From NCBI GenBank assembly GCA_030433005.1, contig JAUILQ010000048.1:1-42243 (forward strand): a stretch of 42,243 nucleotides of DNA, written 5' to 3'. The translations under genes were made by a program, and so were the position numbers. Below the pieces are notes generated by a model. The model searched no databases. It saw only the letters and a list, made by a program, of their open reading frames with translations, and was not told the DNA's origin. This document shows positions 34,712 to 41,725 of the stretch, one piece after another; the stretch's first letter is position 1; each line of letters starts with the position of its first letter. Source of the stretch: Alphaproteobacteria bacterium. Lineage in GTDB: Bacteria > Pseudomonadota > Alphaproteobacteria > Kiloniellales > DSM-21159.

Positions 34712-34796
34712 GCCCCTGTGGCGGAACCGGTAGACGCGCGCGACTCAAAATCGCGTTCCGAAAGGAGTGGGGGTTCGAGTCCCTCCAGGGGCACCA
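34712..34796 (+). tRNA. tRNA-Leu (anticodon CAA)
   Basis: An 85-base class II tRNA. The acceptor stem pairs GCCCCTG with CAGGGGC, and CCA is encoded. The anticodon stem CGCGA/TCGCG holds the loop CTCAAAA, giving anticodon CAA for UUG codons. A long variable arm (TTCCGAAAGGAG) and the T loop TTCGAGT are present. Its 3' end is the junction with the integrative element; the tRNA remains intact. Confidence 0.97.
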
Positions 34797-34800
34797 TCTC
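34760..34800. other. Probable attachment junction (one att site) at the tRNA-Leu 3' end
   Basis: The recombinase gene begins its conserved part immediately beyond the tRNA CCA end, and base composition changes at this point. An integration core inside the T-arm/acceptor part of the tRNA is therefore likely. The exact core cannot be defined because the matching second copy is not within the window. Confidence 0.5.
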
Positions 34801-36333
34801 TCCATTTTGGATGCAAAAATTCTCTAACACCTTGAAAGGAAACGACATTTCAGGTGTTCCATACACGCCATTTCGGCCATATTGGAGGGGCTTCGAAAAC
34901 GCCAGTTTCAGCACCGTCTGACGCACTGCAAAACTGCCTTTTTCGTATATTTTCCAAGGGTTTGACAAAAACCCGAGCGCGAGTTCAATACACTCCTCCA
35001 GCCGTCCCGTTTCCGGCACCGCTTCGACCTCCCGCGAGGCCAGCGCACGCTTCTGTCTTTCGAGCTTGTCGATGCGGGCCTCATAGGCCGCTATGACGGT
35101 TGGCGAGCGCGCCTCGACGATCCGGTCAAGCAGCTCTTCGACCTGCTTTTCAACATCCCTGATCTGGCGCTTCCAGTCCTCCCGCCGGGCTTCGGCCTGT
35201 GTCAGACGCATATCCCAGGCATCGCGGAACATGGCCTTCACGAGCGCAAAGAGCGGGCGTGCGGGCGTCATGGCCTTGAGGATGTCCTCGCAGTCGTCAT
35301 GCAACTGCCGCACAGGGATGGATTTGCCCTTGGCGGCACAGCCCCGTGTCTCGCAGCGATAGTAGGCGTAGTGTTTGGTTTTGCCCTTCGACCAGGCAGC
35401 CGTCAGGGCCTTGCCGCAGTCGCTGCAATGGACATGGCCGCGCATCGGGAATTCCTCGCGCGCTGTCTTGCGCACGAACCGGCGTTTCTTGCCCTCCAGA
35501 AGCTCCTGGATGCGCTCATGCGTGTCAAAACTGATCAGACCCTCATGCTGGCCGTCCCGCACACCCACACCCCAGCTGGGGGCCTCGACGCACCCGGCAT
35601 AGACCACCTTCTTCAAGAGCCGCGAGACGGTCATGGGCCGGATCGACCCGTCATCGCGATCCTTTGGAAAATGCGGATCGTTTTCCAGAAACCGTACAAC
35701 TTCGGACTGTGATCCGAAGCGCCCGTCGGCAAAGCCCTGGAGCGCTTCGCGCACGACGGAGGCCAAAGGCTCATCGGGCACCAGCACCTTGCCGCCGCCT
35801 TTTGCGCCTTCGTAGCGATAGCCGACCGGCGCACGAAAGACCCAATAGCCGTTTTCGATGCGGGCGCGCATCTTCTGGATCACCTGACGGCGGTTCTGTT
35901 CGCGCTCCAGCTCACCCTGGGCGGCGAAGACCGTCTCCACAAACTTGCCTTCCGGCGTATCCTCAAACTTGAAATTCAGGCATTCGACCCGCGCGCCGCG
36001 CGTGGCCAGTTCCCGGCGCAGCTTGATATGAAACTCGGTATCGCGGGCAAAGCGCTTGAGATCATCGAAAATCACGACATGCGGGATATCCGGCTGCGCA
36101 TCGAGATAGGCGAGCAAGGCCACCATGCCGGGGCGTTTCATGAAATCCCCGCCGCCCGAGCTGTCATCGGGAAACACGGCATCGACCGTGTATCCCCGGT
36201 CCTCGGCGTAGGTCCGGCAGCGTTGTTCCTGGCTTTGCAGGCCTGCCCCGTCGATCCTTTGCTTGACCGAGGATACCCGGCAATAGATCAGTGCCGAAAT
36301 TGCGGAGCTGTCTTTTGTCTTTTTCTGCGCCAT
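34797..36333 (-). CDS. Large serine recombinase (integrase), open-ended at the tRNA junction
   Basis: About 512 residues before the tRNA. The resolvase domain (about 12-150) starts ALIYCRVSSVKQRIDG, with Ser21 as the likely nucleophile. A recombinase domain follows (about 165-270). A zinc ribbon (about 295-340) has CSDCGK and the later YYRCETRGC. A long coiled coil spans about 370-440. This is the layout of large serine integrases. ATG 36333 is preceded by AAAGG. No stop codon occurs at the element end: the frame continues antisense through the tRNA (PLEGLEPPLLSERDFESRA) and on into the EF-hand gene, ending only at 33391 (980 codons). The coordinates given here stop at the junction. Confidence 0.88.
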
Positions 36334-36363
36334 GACTTCTACCTTTCTCGCGCCTTCCTGGCC

Positions 36364-36687
36364 CTATCCGGGCGTGCGCGCCGCGTCCTCCGTTTTGCTT
36401 TCTGAAACCTTCTCATAGTCTACCGCCAATCGGTCGGGTTTGCCGCTCCCGTCAGCAGATTCTTCAGGTTGTCCACAGGCTGGCGTCAGCGGCTCGACGG
36501 AGAACCCCAGATCGACAAAGCAGATGATCATCGACCAGAGGGCCTTCAGGAAGTCCTCCTTCTCGGCCTCGGTCATGTCGGCCTCATCGAGGAAATGCTG
36601 ATAGCGCGCGACGTCGATGCTGACCGTTCCGGCCCGCGATTTCTCGAACGCAGCCGACAGGCTGCGCATGTGATCAGTCTTGTCCAT
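36364..36687 (-). CDS. Unknown small protein upstream of the recombinase
   Basis: A 107-residue acidic soluble protein that I do not recognise. The N-terminal half is helical (MRSLSAAFEKSRAGTVSIDVARYQHFLDEADMTEAEKEDFLKALW), with one hydrophobic helix (SMIICFVDLGFSV). The C-terminal 40 residues are polar and probably disordered. GGAGG lies five bases before ATG 36687. An ATG at 36699 is less well placed. The recombinase starts 30 bases after its stop, so the two are probably co-transcribed. A recombination-directionality or accessory role is possible but is only a guess from position. Confidence 0.7.
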   Translation of the reverse strand: MDKTDHMRSLSAAFEKSRAGTVSIDVARYQHFLDEADMTEAEKEDFLKALWSMIICFVDLGFSVEPLTPACGQPEESADGSGKPDRLAVDYEKVSESKTEDAARTPG

Positions 36688-36856
36688 GCGGTCCTCCATT
36701 TACAGCCCGGCTAGTCCCGCGCGCGCCTCGCGCACCGGGGTGCCGGTCAATCCGATCCTGATGGGTGAGGTGTTCGGCGGCGCACCAGAAGCGCTGGCAC
36801 GGCCTGCCAAGGTCCGCGTTTTGATCACCGGACCAGTCAACCTTCTACTCAATTTC

Positions 36857-36886
36857 ATTGTACCATGTCCTCTGAAAGCCGCGCAA
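36857..36886 (-). promoter_or_regulatory. Candidate promoter of the recombinase operon
   Basis: Read on the minus strand: TTGCGC (36886-36881), an 18-base spacer and TACAAT (36862-36857), with TGG directly before the -10 (extended -10). It lies in an AT-richer 230-base gap upstream of the small gene and the recombinase, and gives a leader of about 160 bases. Confidence 0.5.
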
Positions 36887-36933
36887 ATTGTGGGTTTCCG
36901 GGTATTTTTAGGGGATGGCTGGCCGTGCATGCG

Positions 36934-37305
36934 TCATCGCGTTCGCTCCGGCTGGGTGTTGCGCGCTGGCCGATGGTCCGATCTGGAAACCGACTCTCTG
37001 GCCAATCGCTCACGGCGTTGAACGGCCTTGTTCAGGTCCGCGCGGGATGAGCCCTTGAGTGCGGCCAGGCGATGATCCCGGTGCGCCATGGCTGAGGCAT
37101 CCCGCAGGCGCCTCTCGCCTCTGGCCAGCGCAGCGCGCTTGGCCGCATCAATGTCGGCATGCACGAAGGATTCCGATGCGCCGCCCGGTGTCAGTTCCGG
37201 CGCGGATGCCGGACGGGCGAGCTGATCCCTGAGGGCCTCAAGGCCTGCGCGTGTCACCGCCGCGATGCGGGCGCGAAGCCCGGCGGTTTTCTGTGCCTTG
37301 GTCAT
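36934..37305 (-). CDS. Unknown basic helical protein
   Basis: A 123-residue, strongly basic, Ala/Arg-rich protein that I do not recognise. It is predicted helical (TAGLRARIAAVTRAGLEALRDQLA, then AAKRAALARGERRLRDASAMAHRDHRLAALKG), with an Arg-rich tail. The composition would suit nucleic-acid binding, but no fold is identifiable. ATG 37305 has GGTGAG six bases ahead and lies just after the upstream stop. A longer start at 37374 would overlap the preceding gene by more than 60 bases. It is the last gene of the coupling-ATPase operon. Confidence 0.6.
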   Translation of the reverse strand: MTKAQKTAGLRARIAAVTRAGLEALRDQLARPASAPELTPGGASESFVHADIDAAKRAALARGERRLRDASAMAHRDHRLAALKGSSRADLNKAVQRRERLARESVSRSDHRPARNTQPERTR

Positions 37306-37312
37306 GGCTGGC

Positions 37313-37615
37313 TCACCGGCCCCGCGCAGGATCGCGCGGCTTGCGCTCGCGCCTGGCGCGGCGTTCCCGTTCATCGCGCTTCATCGCCATGATGCGGTCA
37401 TGGGTTTTGCCGCTGAGATGGCGCAGCGGGAGATGATCGCTTTCGCGCATCTGCGTGGTTTCATGCCACGCGCCGTCCTGATCCTTGTAGGCGCGGGTGT
37501 ATTGCGTCGTGAAATACGCGCCGTTCCGGCCCTCATTGCGCCAGATCGTGGATTTCAGCGGTCCTTCCCGCAGCGTGTCTTCCGGCGTCTTCGTCGTCTT
37601 GTCTGTCTCGGACAT
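37313..37615 (-). CDS. Small conserved mobile-element protein next to the coupling ATPase
   Basis: A 100-residue hydrophilic protein. Its central part (LKSTIWRNEGRNGAYFTTQ and YTRAYKDQDGAWHETTQMRESDHLPLRHLSGKTHDRIM) resembles small proteins of unknown function that I associate with conjugative elements and relaxase or coupling genes. The C-terminal 25 residues are almost all Arg, Lys and Glu. ATG 37615 follows AGGAGA and lies three bases from the coupling-ATPase stop. A DNA-processing or relaxosome role is only suggested by context. Confidence 0.68.
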   Translation of the reverse strand: MSETDKTTKTPEDTLREGPLKSTIWRNEGRNGAYFTTQYTRAYKDQDGAWHETTQMRESDHLPLRHLSGKTHDRIMAMKRDERERRARRERKPRDPARGR

Positions 37616-37617
37616 GG

Positions 37618-39243
37618 CTATCTCCTTTTTCCGAGTTTTGGTTTGAACCCGTGGACGTAAGACCACTGGCCGTCCTGGTATTGCGGCAGGTGTGCAAGCT
37701 GATCCGGCACGGGTTCGGTGATGACGCGGGCCTTGCGCGGCCTGCCGAACCAGCCCGCAATCGAGACCGTGCCGGGGGCATCATGGAAGGGATCGCCCAG
37801 ATACCGGCCCCGCAGGTCCCGGCGGGTCCAGTAGTTCGGGACAGCCAGCTTCATCGGCGCGGGGACAACGCCCGGCATGAACACGATGGCCATGCGCGAG
37901 GGCATGTTGCGGAGCTCATCGGGTGTCATCAGCGCCCGGCGCATCTTGGATTTGTGCACGGTGAGCGCATCCTGAAGCGCGAGCGCGCGTCCCGTGTCGA
38001 AGGGATCAGCGCCCTCAAAAAGCATCGCATCCGTGGCTCTGGCCTGTTCGATGCGGGCGCGTTCATTGAGGGCAAAGTCTTCGACCTCAAGAGTCAGATC
38101 GCCCAGCATCGAAGACACGCGCCTTGCTTCGCCATCATCGCGAATGCCGCGGTAAATGTGGGTGCCGCAGCTATTGGGGATGATCTGAGATGCGCGCGGC
38201 GCGAGGTTGTCGAGCTGGGCCGTGGACTGCACGATGTAGATCGGACGAATGCCAAAGCCGGGGCCGAAGGTCGCCAGTTCCACAGCAAGCGGCCAGCGCC
38301 CGATATTGCCGATCTCATCGAGCAGCCAGACCTGATCGCGACTGCCCAGATGGCGGCGCTTGTAGATCATGACCGAGGTATAGATGGCGCGAACGACAGG
38401 CGCGGAGCTCTGCGCGAACTCCATCGCCTCCATCAGGTTCACCTGAAAGCGCGGGCCGTTCGGCTCAACCAGCTCCGCCGGATCGAAGTCGAAGGGCGGC
38501 GAGACCGAGGCGCGCAAATCCTCATCGGTCAGGCAGGCGAAGCTGTTGGTGATCTCGCCCTTGGCCCCGGCAAAGCCCCCGGCATTGGGGTTGTCGGAAT
38601 GGCGCAGGGCCAGAAGCTCTTCGGCTACCGCACGGACGGAGCCAAAGCGCGACTCCGCCATCCGGGCCTCAAAGGCTGTCCAGAACTCCGTATCGGTGCC
38701 GACCAGGGCCATGACATCGGCAAAGCCGGGCAGGTCAAGCGCCCCGAACTGTTCGACATAGGCGAGCGCGCAGCCTTCGGTGATCCGCTGCGCCTTCACC
38801 TGAAAGAACTCGCCGTCTTTCGCGCCGGTTCTCGGAATCCAGTTCTGGACGAAGAGCTTCGTGTCCGGGCCGAGGGTCGGTGAATCAATGTGCAGATAGG
38901 AGACAGCGTTGATCCGGTGTCCCCCGCTGCGACGTGGGGACCAGTTGAAAATATGCGTATCCGGTTGCAGGCCGGTGATGGGTCCGTTCTGGCCCTTCCA
39001 GTCCATCGAGATCACATGCTGATCGGCAAATCCGTCCAGCAAGGAGGGGATGATGTTGTCGCCTTTGCCCCCGCGAGCGCCTCCCACCATAAGGACAGCG
39101 GATTGCTGGCGCGACCAGACGCTCTCACCGTTCTCATTTTGACCAGAGAAAAAGCCGCCGGGCCGCGTCAGGCCCTCCGCCGCCTGTTCATCGGGGTCGG
39201 CAAACCGCGCGCTTCCATGGCGGAATTGCTCGTGAAAGGGCAT
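37618..39243 (-). CDS. VirD4/TraG-type conjugative coupling ATPase without membrane anchor
   Basis: A 541-residue type IV coupling protein that would hand DNA or protein substrates to a secretion channel. Walker A is GGARGGKG (54-61), the GKG form typical of TraG/VirD4. Walker B is VWLLDE (305-310, Asp309 and Glu310), followed by IGNIGRWPLAVELATFGPGFGIRP. YIVQSTAQLD near 340 is the VirD4-type Gln-containing motif, and YWTRRDLRGRYLGDPFHDAP lies near the end. Unlike most VirD4/TraG proteins it has no N-terminal membrane helices. Three small membrane-protein genes sit just upstream on the same strand and might provide the anchor. No relaxase is visible nearby. Confidence 0.85.
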   Translation of the reverse strand: MPFHEQFRHGSARFADPDEQAAEGLTRPGGFFSGQNENGESVWSRQQSAVLMVGGARGGKGDNIIPSLLDGFADQHVISMDWKGQNGPITGLQPDTHIFNWSPRRSGGHRINAVSYLHIDSPTLGPDTKLFVQNWIPRTGAKDGEFFQVKAQRITEGCALAYVEQFGALDLPGFADVMALVGTDTEFWTAFEARMAESRFGSVRAVAEELLALRHSDNPNAGGFAGAKGEITNSFACLTDEDLRASVSPPFDFDPAELVEPNGPRFQVNLMEAMEFAQSSAPVVRAIYTSVMIYKRRHLGSRDQVWLLDEIGNIGRWPLAVELATFGPGFGIRPIYIVQSTAQLDNLAPRASQIIPNSCGTHIYRGIRDDGEARRVSSMLGDLTLEVEDFALNERARIEQARATDAMLFEGADPFDTGRALALQDALTVHKSKMRRALMTPDELRNMPSRMAIVFMPGVVPAPMKLAVPNYWTRRDLRGRYLGDPFHDAPGTVSIAGWFGRPRKARVITEPVPDQLAHLPQYQDGQWSYVHGFKPKLGKRR

Positions 39244-39309
39244 CAGCTTGTTCTCTCGCGAGGTTAAGGACAGCGCGGCCGACGCCGTCTCGGGCGTCGG
39301 CCAGTTTTG

Positions 39310-39525
39310 TTAGCGCATGCGCCAGAATTTCTGCGACGCAAGAACGAAGGAGTTGATGGCGCACAGGATCGCGACCAGCGTCCAGAACAGGCTTCCGGCC
39401 ATAGCCGCGTGGAACGCTCCGTAAAGAAAACCAAGGCCGAAAATCAGCGCCAACAGGCGCTCCCACCACGGCGCATGACGTTCAGTGCGGGCATTCCTCG
39501 GAACACGAACTTTGAGATTTGACAC
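39310..39525 (-). CDS. Small membrane protein
   Basis: A 71-residue protein with a basic N-terminus (VRVPRNARTERHAPWWE) and two membrane helices (LLALIFGLGFLYGAFHAAM and LFWTLVAILCAINSFVLA). I do not recognise it. GTG 39525 has AGGAGA about six bases ahead, the same kind of site as its neighbours. A longer form from ATG 39588 would overlap the preceding gene's end and lacks a ribosome site. It is probably part of one operon with the two genes before it and the coupling ATPase. Confidence 0.65.
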   Translation of the reverse strand: MSNLKVRVPRNARTERHAPWWERLLALIFGLGFLYGAFHAAMAGSLFWTLVAILCAINSFVLASQKFWRMR

Positions 39526-39584
39526 GGGGGTTCTCCTTTCCTGGGTGATGCGTGGGCCGGGCGAAGTCCCGGCCCACGGCGGTG

Positions 39585-39854
39585 TCACTGAACGCGCACA
39601 GTTGTCTGCGTCGCGAGAGTCAGCGTGATGTACTTCTCAGGAATCGCCTTGAAGATGAGCCCGCCAGCAACGGCGGCGGCGAAGCTCAAGCCGATCAGCG
39701 GGCTCACGGCATCAAGGGACTGAGCGTCCAACTGCGCACTCCCGATCAAGAGCACAGCAGTGGCGATGCCGCTGGCAATGGCGGCCTGAAGGGAAAAGCG
39801 TTTGATCTTGCCCTTCATGTTCAGTTTCTCGTGGTAGAGTCTTGGCTTGCTCAT
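39585..39854 (-). CDS. Small membrane protein
   Basis: An 89-residue protein. A basic cytoplasmic start (MSKPRLYHEKLNMKGKIKRF) precedes two hydrophobic helices, about residues 21-42 (SLQAAIASGIATAVLLIGSA) and about 50-70 (VSPLIGLSFAAAVAGGLIF). The short tail is ITLTLATQTTVRVQ. The size and topology resemble pilin-like or VirB3-like secretion components, but there is no specific match I can claim. AAAGGAGA lies upstream of ATG 39854. Confidence 0.68.
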   Translation of the reverse strand: MSKPRLYHEKLNMKGKIKRFSLQAAIASGIATAVLLIGSAQLDAQSLDAVSPLIGLSFAAAVAGGLIFKAIPEKYITLTLATQTTVRVQ

Positions 39855-39871
39855 GGCAGTCTCCTTTCCTG

Positions 39872-40174
39872 TTAGTGCCAGCCGGATTCACGCGAACGGT
39901 TGAAGAACCGCCCGATCTTTTGGATGAGAAGGCGCAGGGCGATATCGATCATCAGCAGCAGGCCGAAGAAGGTCATGACGAAACACGCCCCGGCATGAAC
40001 CCACATGCCGATGGCCGTCACGTCCGGCCCGTAGCTTGAGCTTAGTGCGCGATGGGTGAGGTCCGTGGTTGCCGTCAGGACCTTGGGCGCAAGCGGTAGC
40101 GTGCCCATCACGGCCACTGATCCACTCAGGATCATGATGGCGTCGATGCCACGTTGACGATTTCCCTGTCTCAT
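39872..40174 (-). CDS. Small membrane protein, first gene of the coupling-ATPase operon
   Basis: A 100-residue protein. Residues about 10-35 (GIDAIMILSGSVAVMGTLPLA) and about 60-85 (AIGMWVHAGACFVMTFFGLLLMIDIAL) are membrane helices. The C-terminus is basic (IQKIGRFFNRSRESGWH). I do not recognise the family. ATG 40174 has AAAGGTG about seven bases ahead; an ATG at 40192 would overlap that site. It starts the leftward operon that ends with the small genes at 36934-37615. Its promoter should lie in the 40175-40308 gap, where I see no convincing -35/-10 pair. Confidence 0.66.
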   Translation of the reverse strand: MRQGNRQRGIDAIMILSGSVAVMGTLPLAPKVLTATTDLTHRALSSSYGPDVTAIGMWVHAGACFVMTFFGLLLMIDIALRLLIQKIGRFFNRSRESGWH

Positions 40175-40308
40175 CGAGACGCACCTTTCCAACTGTCGGC
40201 ACTTCCGTTACTTTTTCAGGTCAACAGCAGTCGGCTTCGTGATGCCGTCTGGCTGTTTGTTCGTTTTGAATCAGGTGAACCCAAAGTCTCTGGGTACGGA
40301 CCGTCTTC

Positions 40309-41367
40309 ATGGACAAACCTAGTGACGGGCATGGAAAGAAGTCTGCGGAAATCATCCGCATTGCGGAGCCTTTCCGCACTTCATCTTCATCTCGGAAACG
40401 CTTTGGTCGAAGCCGTACGGGCTTTGAGCATTACCCGCCTGAATACAAACGCCGGGTTTTGGAATTATTCTACGCGTACAAAGAGAGTAAAACCTTCACT
40501 TGGCCGAAGTTAATTTCTGAGATGGACGAAGTCCTGAGTCCGAAAAAAATTGAAATCGACCACGATCTTGTGAATAAAAACCGGCTAGAAGACCCAAGGC
40601 GCGGAAAGTCGTCCATGTCCGACGCCACATTCTGGTTTGTGGATAATTTCGTTCAGGTTCTCGATATGGACGGCCAGCTTGACGAGATCAGGCGCTCCCG
40701 AGCTGAGAGTGAGGAGGAATTTTTCAGAGGCGTCTTTGAACAGTTCGTTCAGCCTCGCAGCAACCCAACGGGTATCGAAATACTGGATTTTGACAGGGTC
40801 TGTTTTGTCTCGAATCTTGGGGGTTCAACAGATTTGGGCGACCCTAAGAATTTTACACGTCAAGATATTGCATTGGTAATTTCTCGCTCGTCAGCGTCAA
40901 TATTTGGGATACGTATTTTGTTTTTCCCGGCCTCAATTGAGCAATGCTGTGACGATGGGCTCGTACAGGGGGTGCTATGCTCAAAAGGCTTTCTTTTTCC
41001 ACTTCGAAGCCATCATGACGATCTTAACAATAGGTACAGAATATTTTCAAACATACTCACCGCGACCCCATCTATCAACAAGACGCTTGTTGCTGCGCAA
41101 GCCACCTTTGAAATCGAAGCCTCAACGAATTTTGGATACTTTGCGTCTGAGCTTACTTTGTATTCTCAGGCCACGCCTAGATACTTTAAGGGGCGAATAG
41201 ACCTGTCTGCCATAGCTAAACTGAGTGAGGAATACAGAGATGTCAAATCAGAAATCTCGCTAACCGACAGCAATCACACCATCCTAAAATATGAAAAACG
41301 TGAAGAAATTCTTTCATACATTGAAGGCTGTCTGTCTATATTTGACGGAGTTTGCATAAATTGTTAG
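40309..41367 (+). CDS. Unknown 352-residue protein (low-GC cargo)
   Basis: I do not recognise this protein. It is soluble, with no signal peptide or membrane helix. Residues 1-40 are basic and Ser-rich. Residues about 41-110 look helical (YPPEYKRRVLELFYAYKES and FTWPKLISEMDEVLSPKKIEID) and could form a DNA- or protein-binding domain. The region from about 150 to the end is predicted mainly beta with conserved-looking aromatic residues. No catalytic motif is evident. Codon and base use differ sharply from the rest of the window (much lower GC), a sign of recent transfer. It runs opposite to the transfer operon. The ankyrin gene starts ten bases after its stop, so they form a pair. The ribosome site is weak. 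Confidence 0.72.
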   Translation: MDKPSDGHGKKSAEIIRIAEPFRTSSSSRKRFGRSRTGFEHYPPEYKRRVLELFYAYKESKTFTWPKLISEMDEVLSPKKIEIDHDLVNKNRLEDPRRGKSSMSDATFWFVDNFVQVLDMDGQLDEIRRSRAESEEEFFRGVFEQFVQPRSNPTGIEILDFDRVCFVSNLGGSTDLGDPKNFTRQDIALVISRSSASIFGIRILFFPASIEQCCDDGLVQGVLCSKGFLFPLRSHHDDLNNRYRIFSNILTATPSINKTLVAAQATFEIEASTNFGYFASELTLYSQATPRYFKGRIDLSAIAKLSEEYRDVKSEISLTDSNHTILKYEKREEILSYIEGCLSIFDGVCINC

Positions 41368-41377
41368 TATACTAAAT

Positions 41378-41725
41378 GTGAACGTCAGATTTACGAGAGA
41401 AAGCGGCCCAAAGACTGTCGACCCTGATATATTTCAGGCCGCGATTTATGATGATACCGGAGAGTTGTCTGCGGCGCTTGAGGCCGGTCAATCTCTTTTA
41501 GCGGTCCACTCTGAATTGGAGATGACGCCGCTACATCTCGCCGCCGCATACGGTTCAAGTAACTTTATCCTTGCGGCGGTTCAGCAAAAAGACTGCGGTG
41601 TTTGGATAGCAGATGGATGTGGGCGGCTACCCATTGAGATTTCAGCCGCTCGAAAGGATCGGATATCACAGAAAGCCTTGTATGGCGCCATGTACCCCCA
41701 AAAAATGCCAGGAATTGAGCCCTAG
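41378..41725 (+). CDS. Small ankyrin-repeat protein
   Basis: A 115-residue protein. The first 30 residues are polar. Residues about 48-100 contain one clear ankyrin repeat (EMTPLHLAAAYGSSNFILAA) and a second, weaker one (DGCGRLPIEISAARKDRIS), with a partial repeat in front. Ankyrin repeats bind proteins. The start is GTG 41378, ten bases after the upstream stop, and low GC continues through the gene. Being paired with an unknown protein on a mobile element, it could be a partner or immunity protein; that is a guess from arrangement only. Confidence 0.7.
   Translation: MNVRFTRESGPKTVDPDIFQAAIYDDTGELSAALEAGQSLLAVHSELEMTPLHLAAAYGSSNFILAAVQQKDCGVWIADGCGRLPIEISAARKDRISQKALYGAMYPQKMPGIEP

Noticed and set aside
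36700..36930. Possible small minus-strand gene upstream of the recombinase operon
   Set aside because: Its likely internal start overlaps the -10 of the candidate promoter and it has no ribosome site, although its stop is directly next to an ATG. Composition is not convincing.
39188..39469. Minus-strand frame overlapping the coupling-ATPase start and a small membrane gene
   Set aside because: It overlaps two better-supported frames and has no ribosome site or recognisable features.
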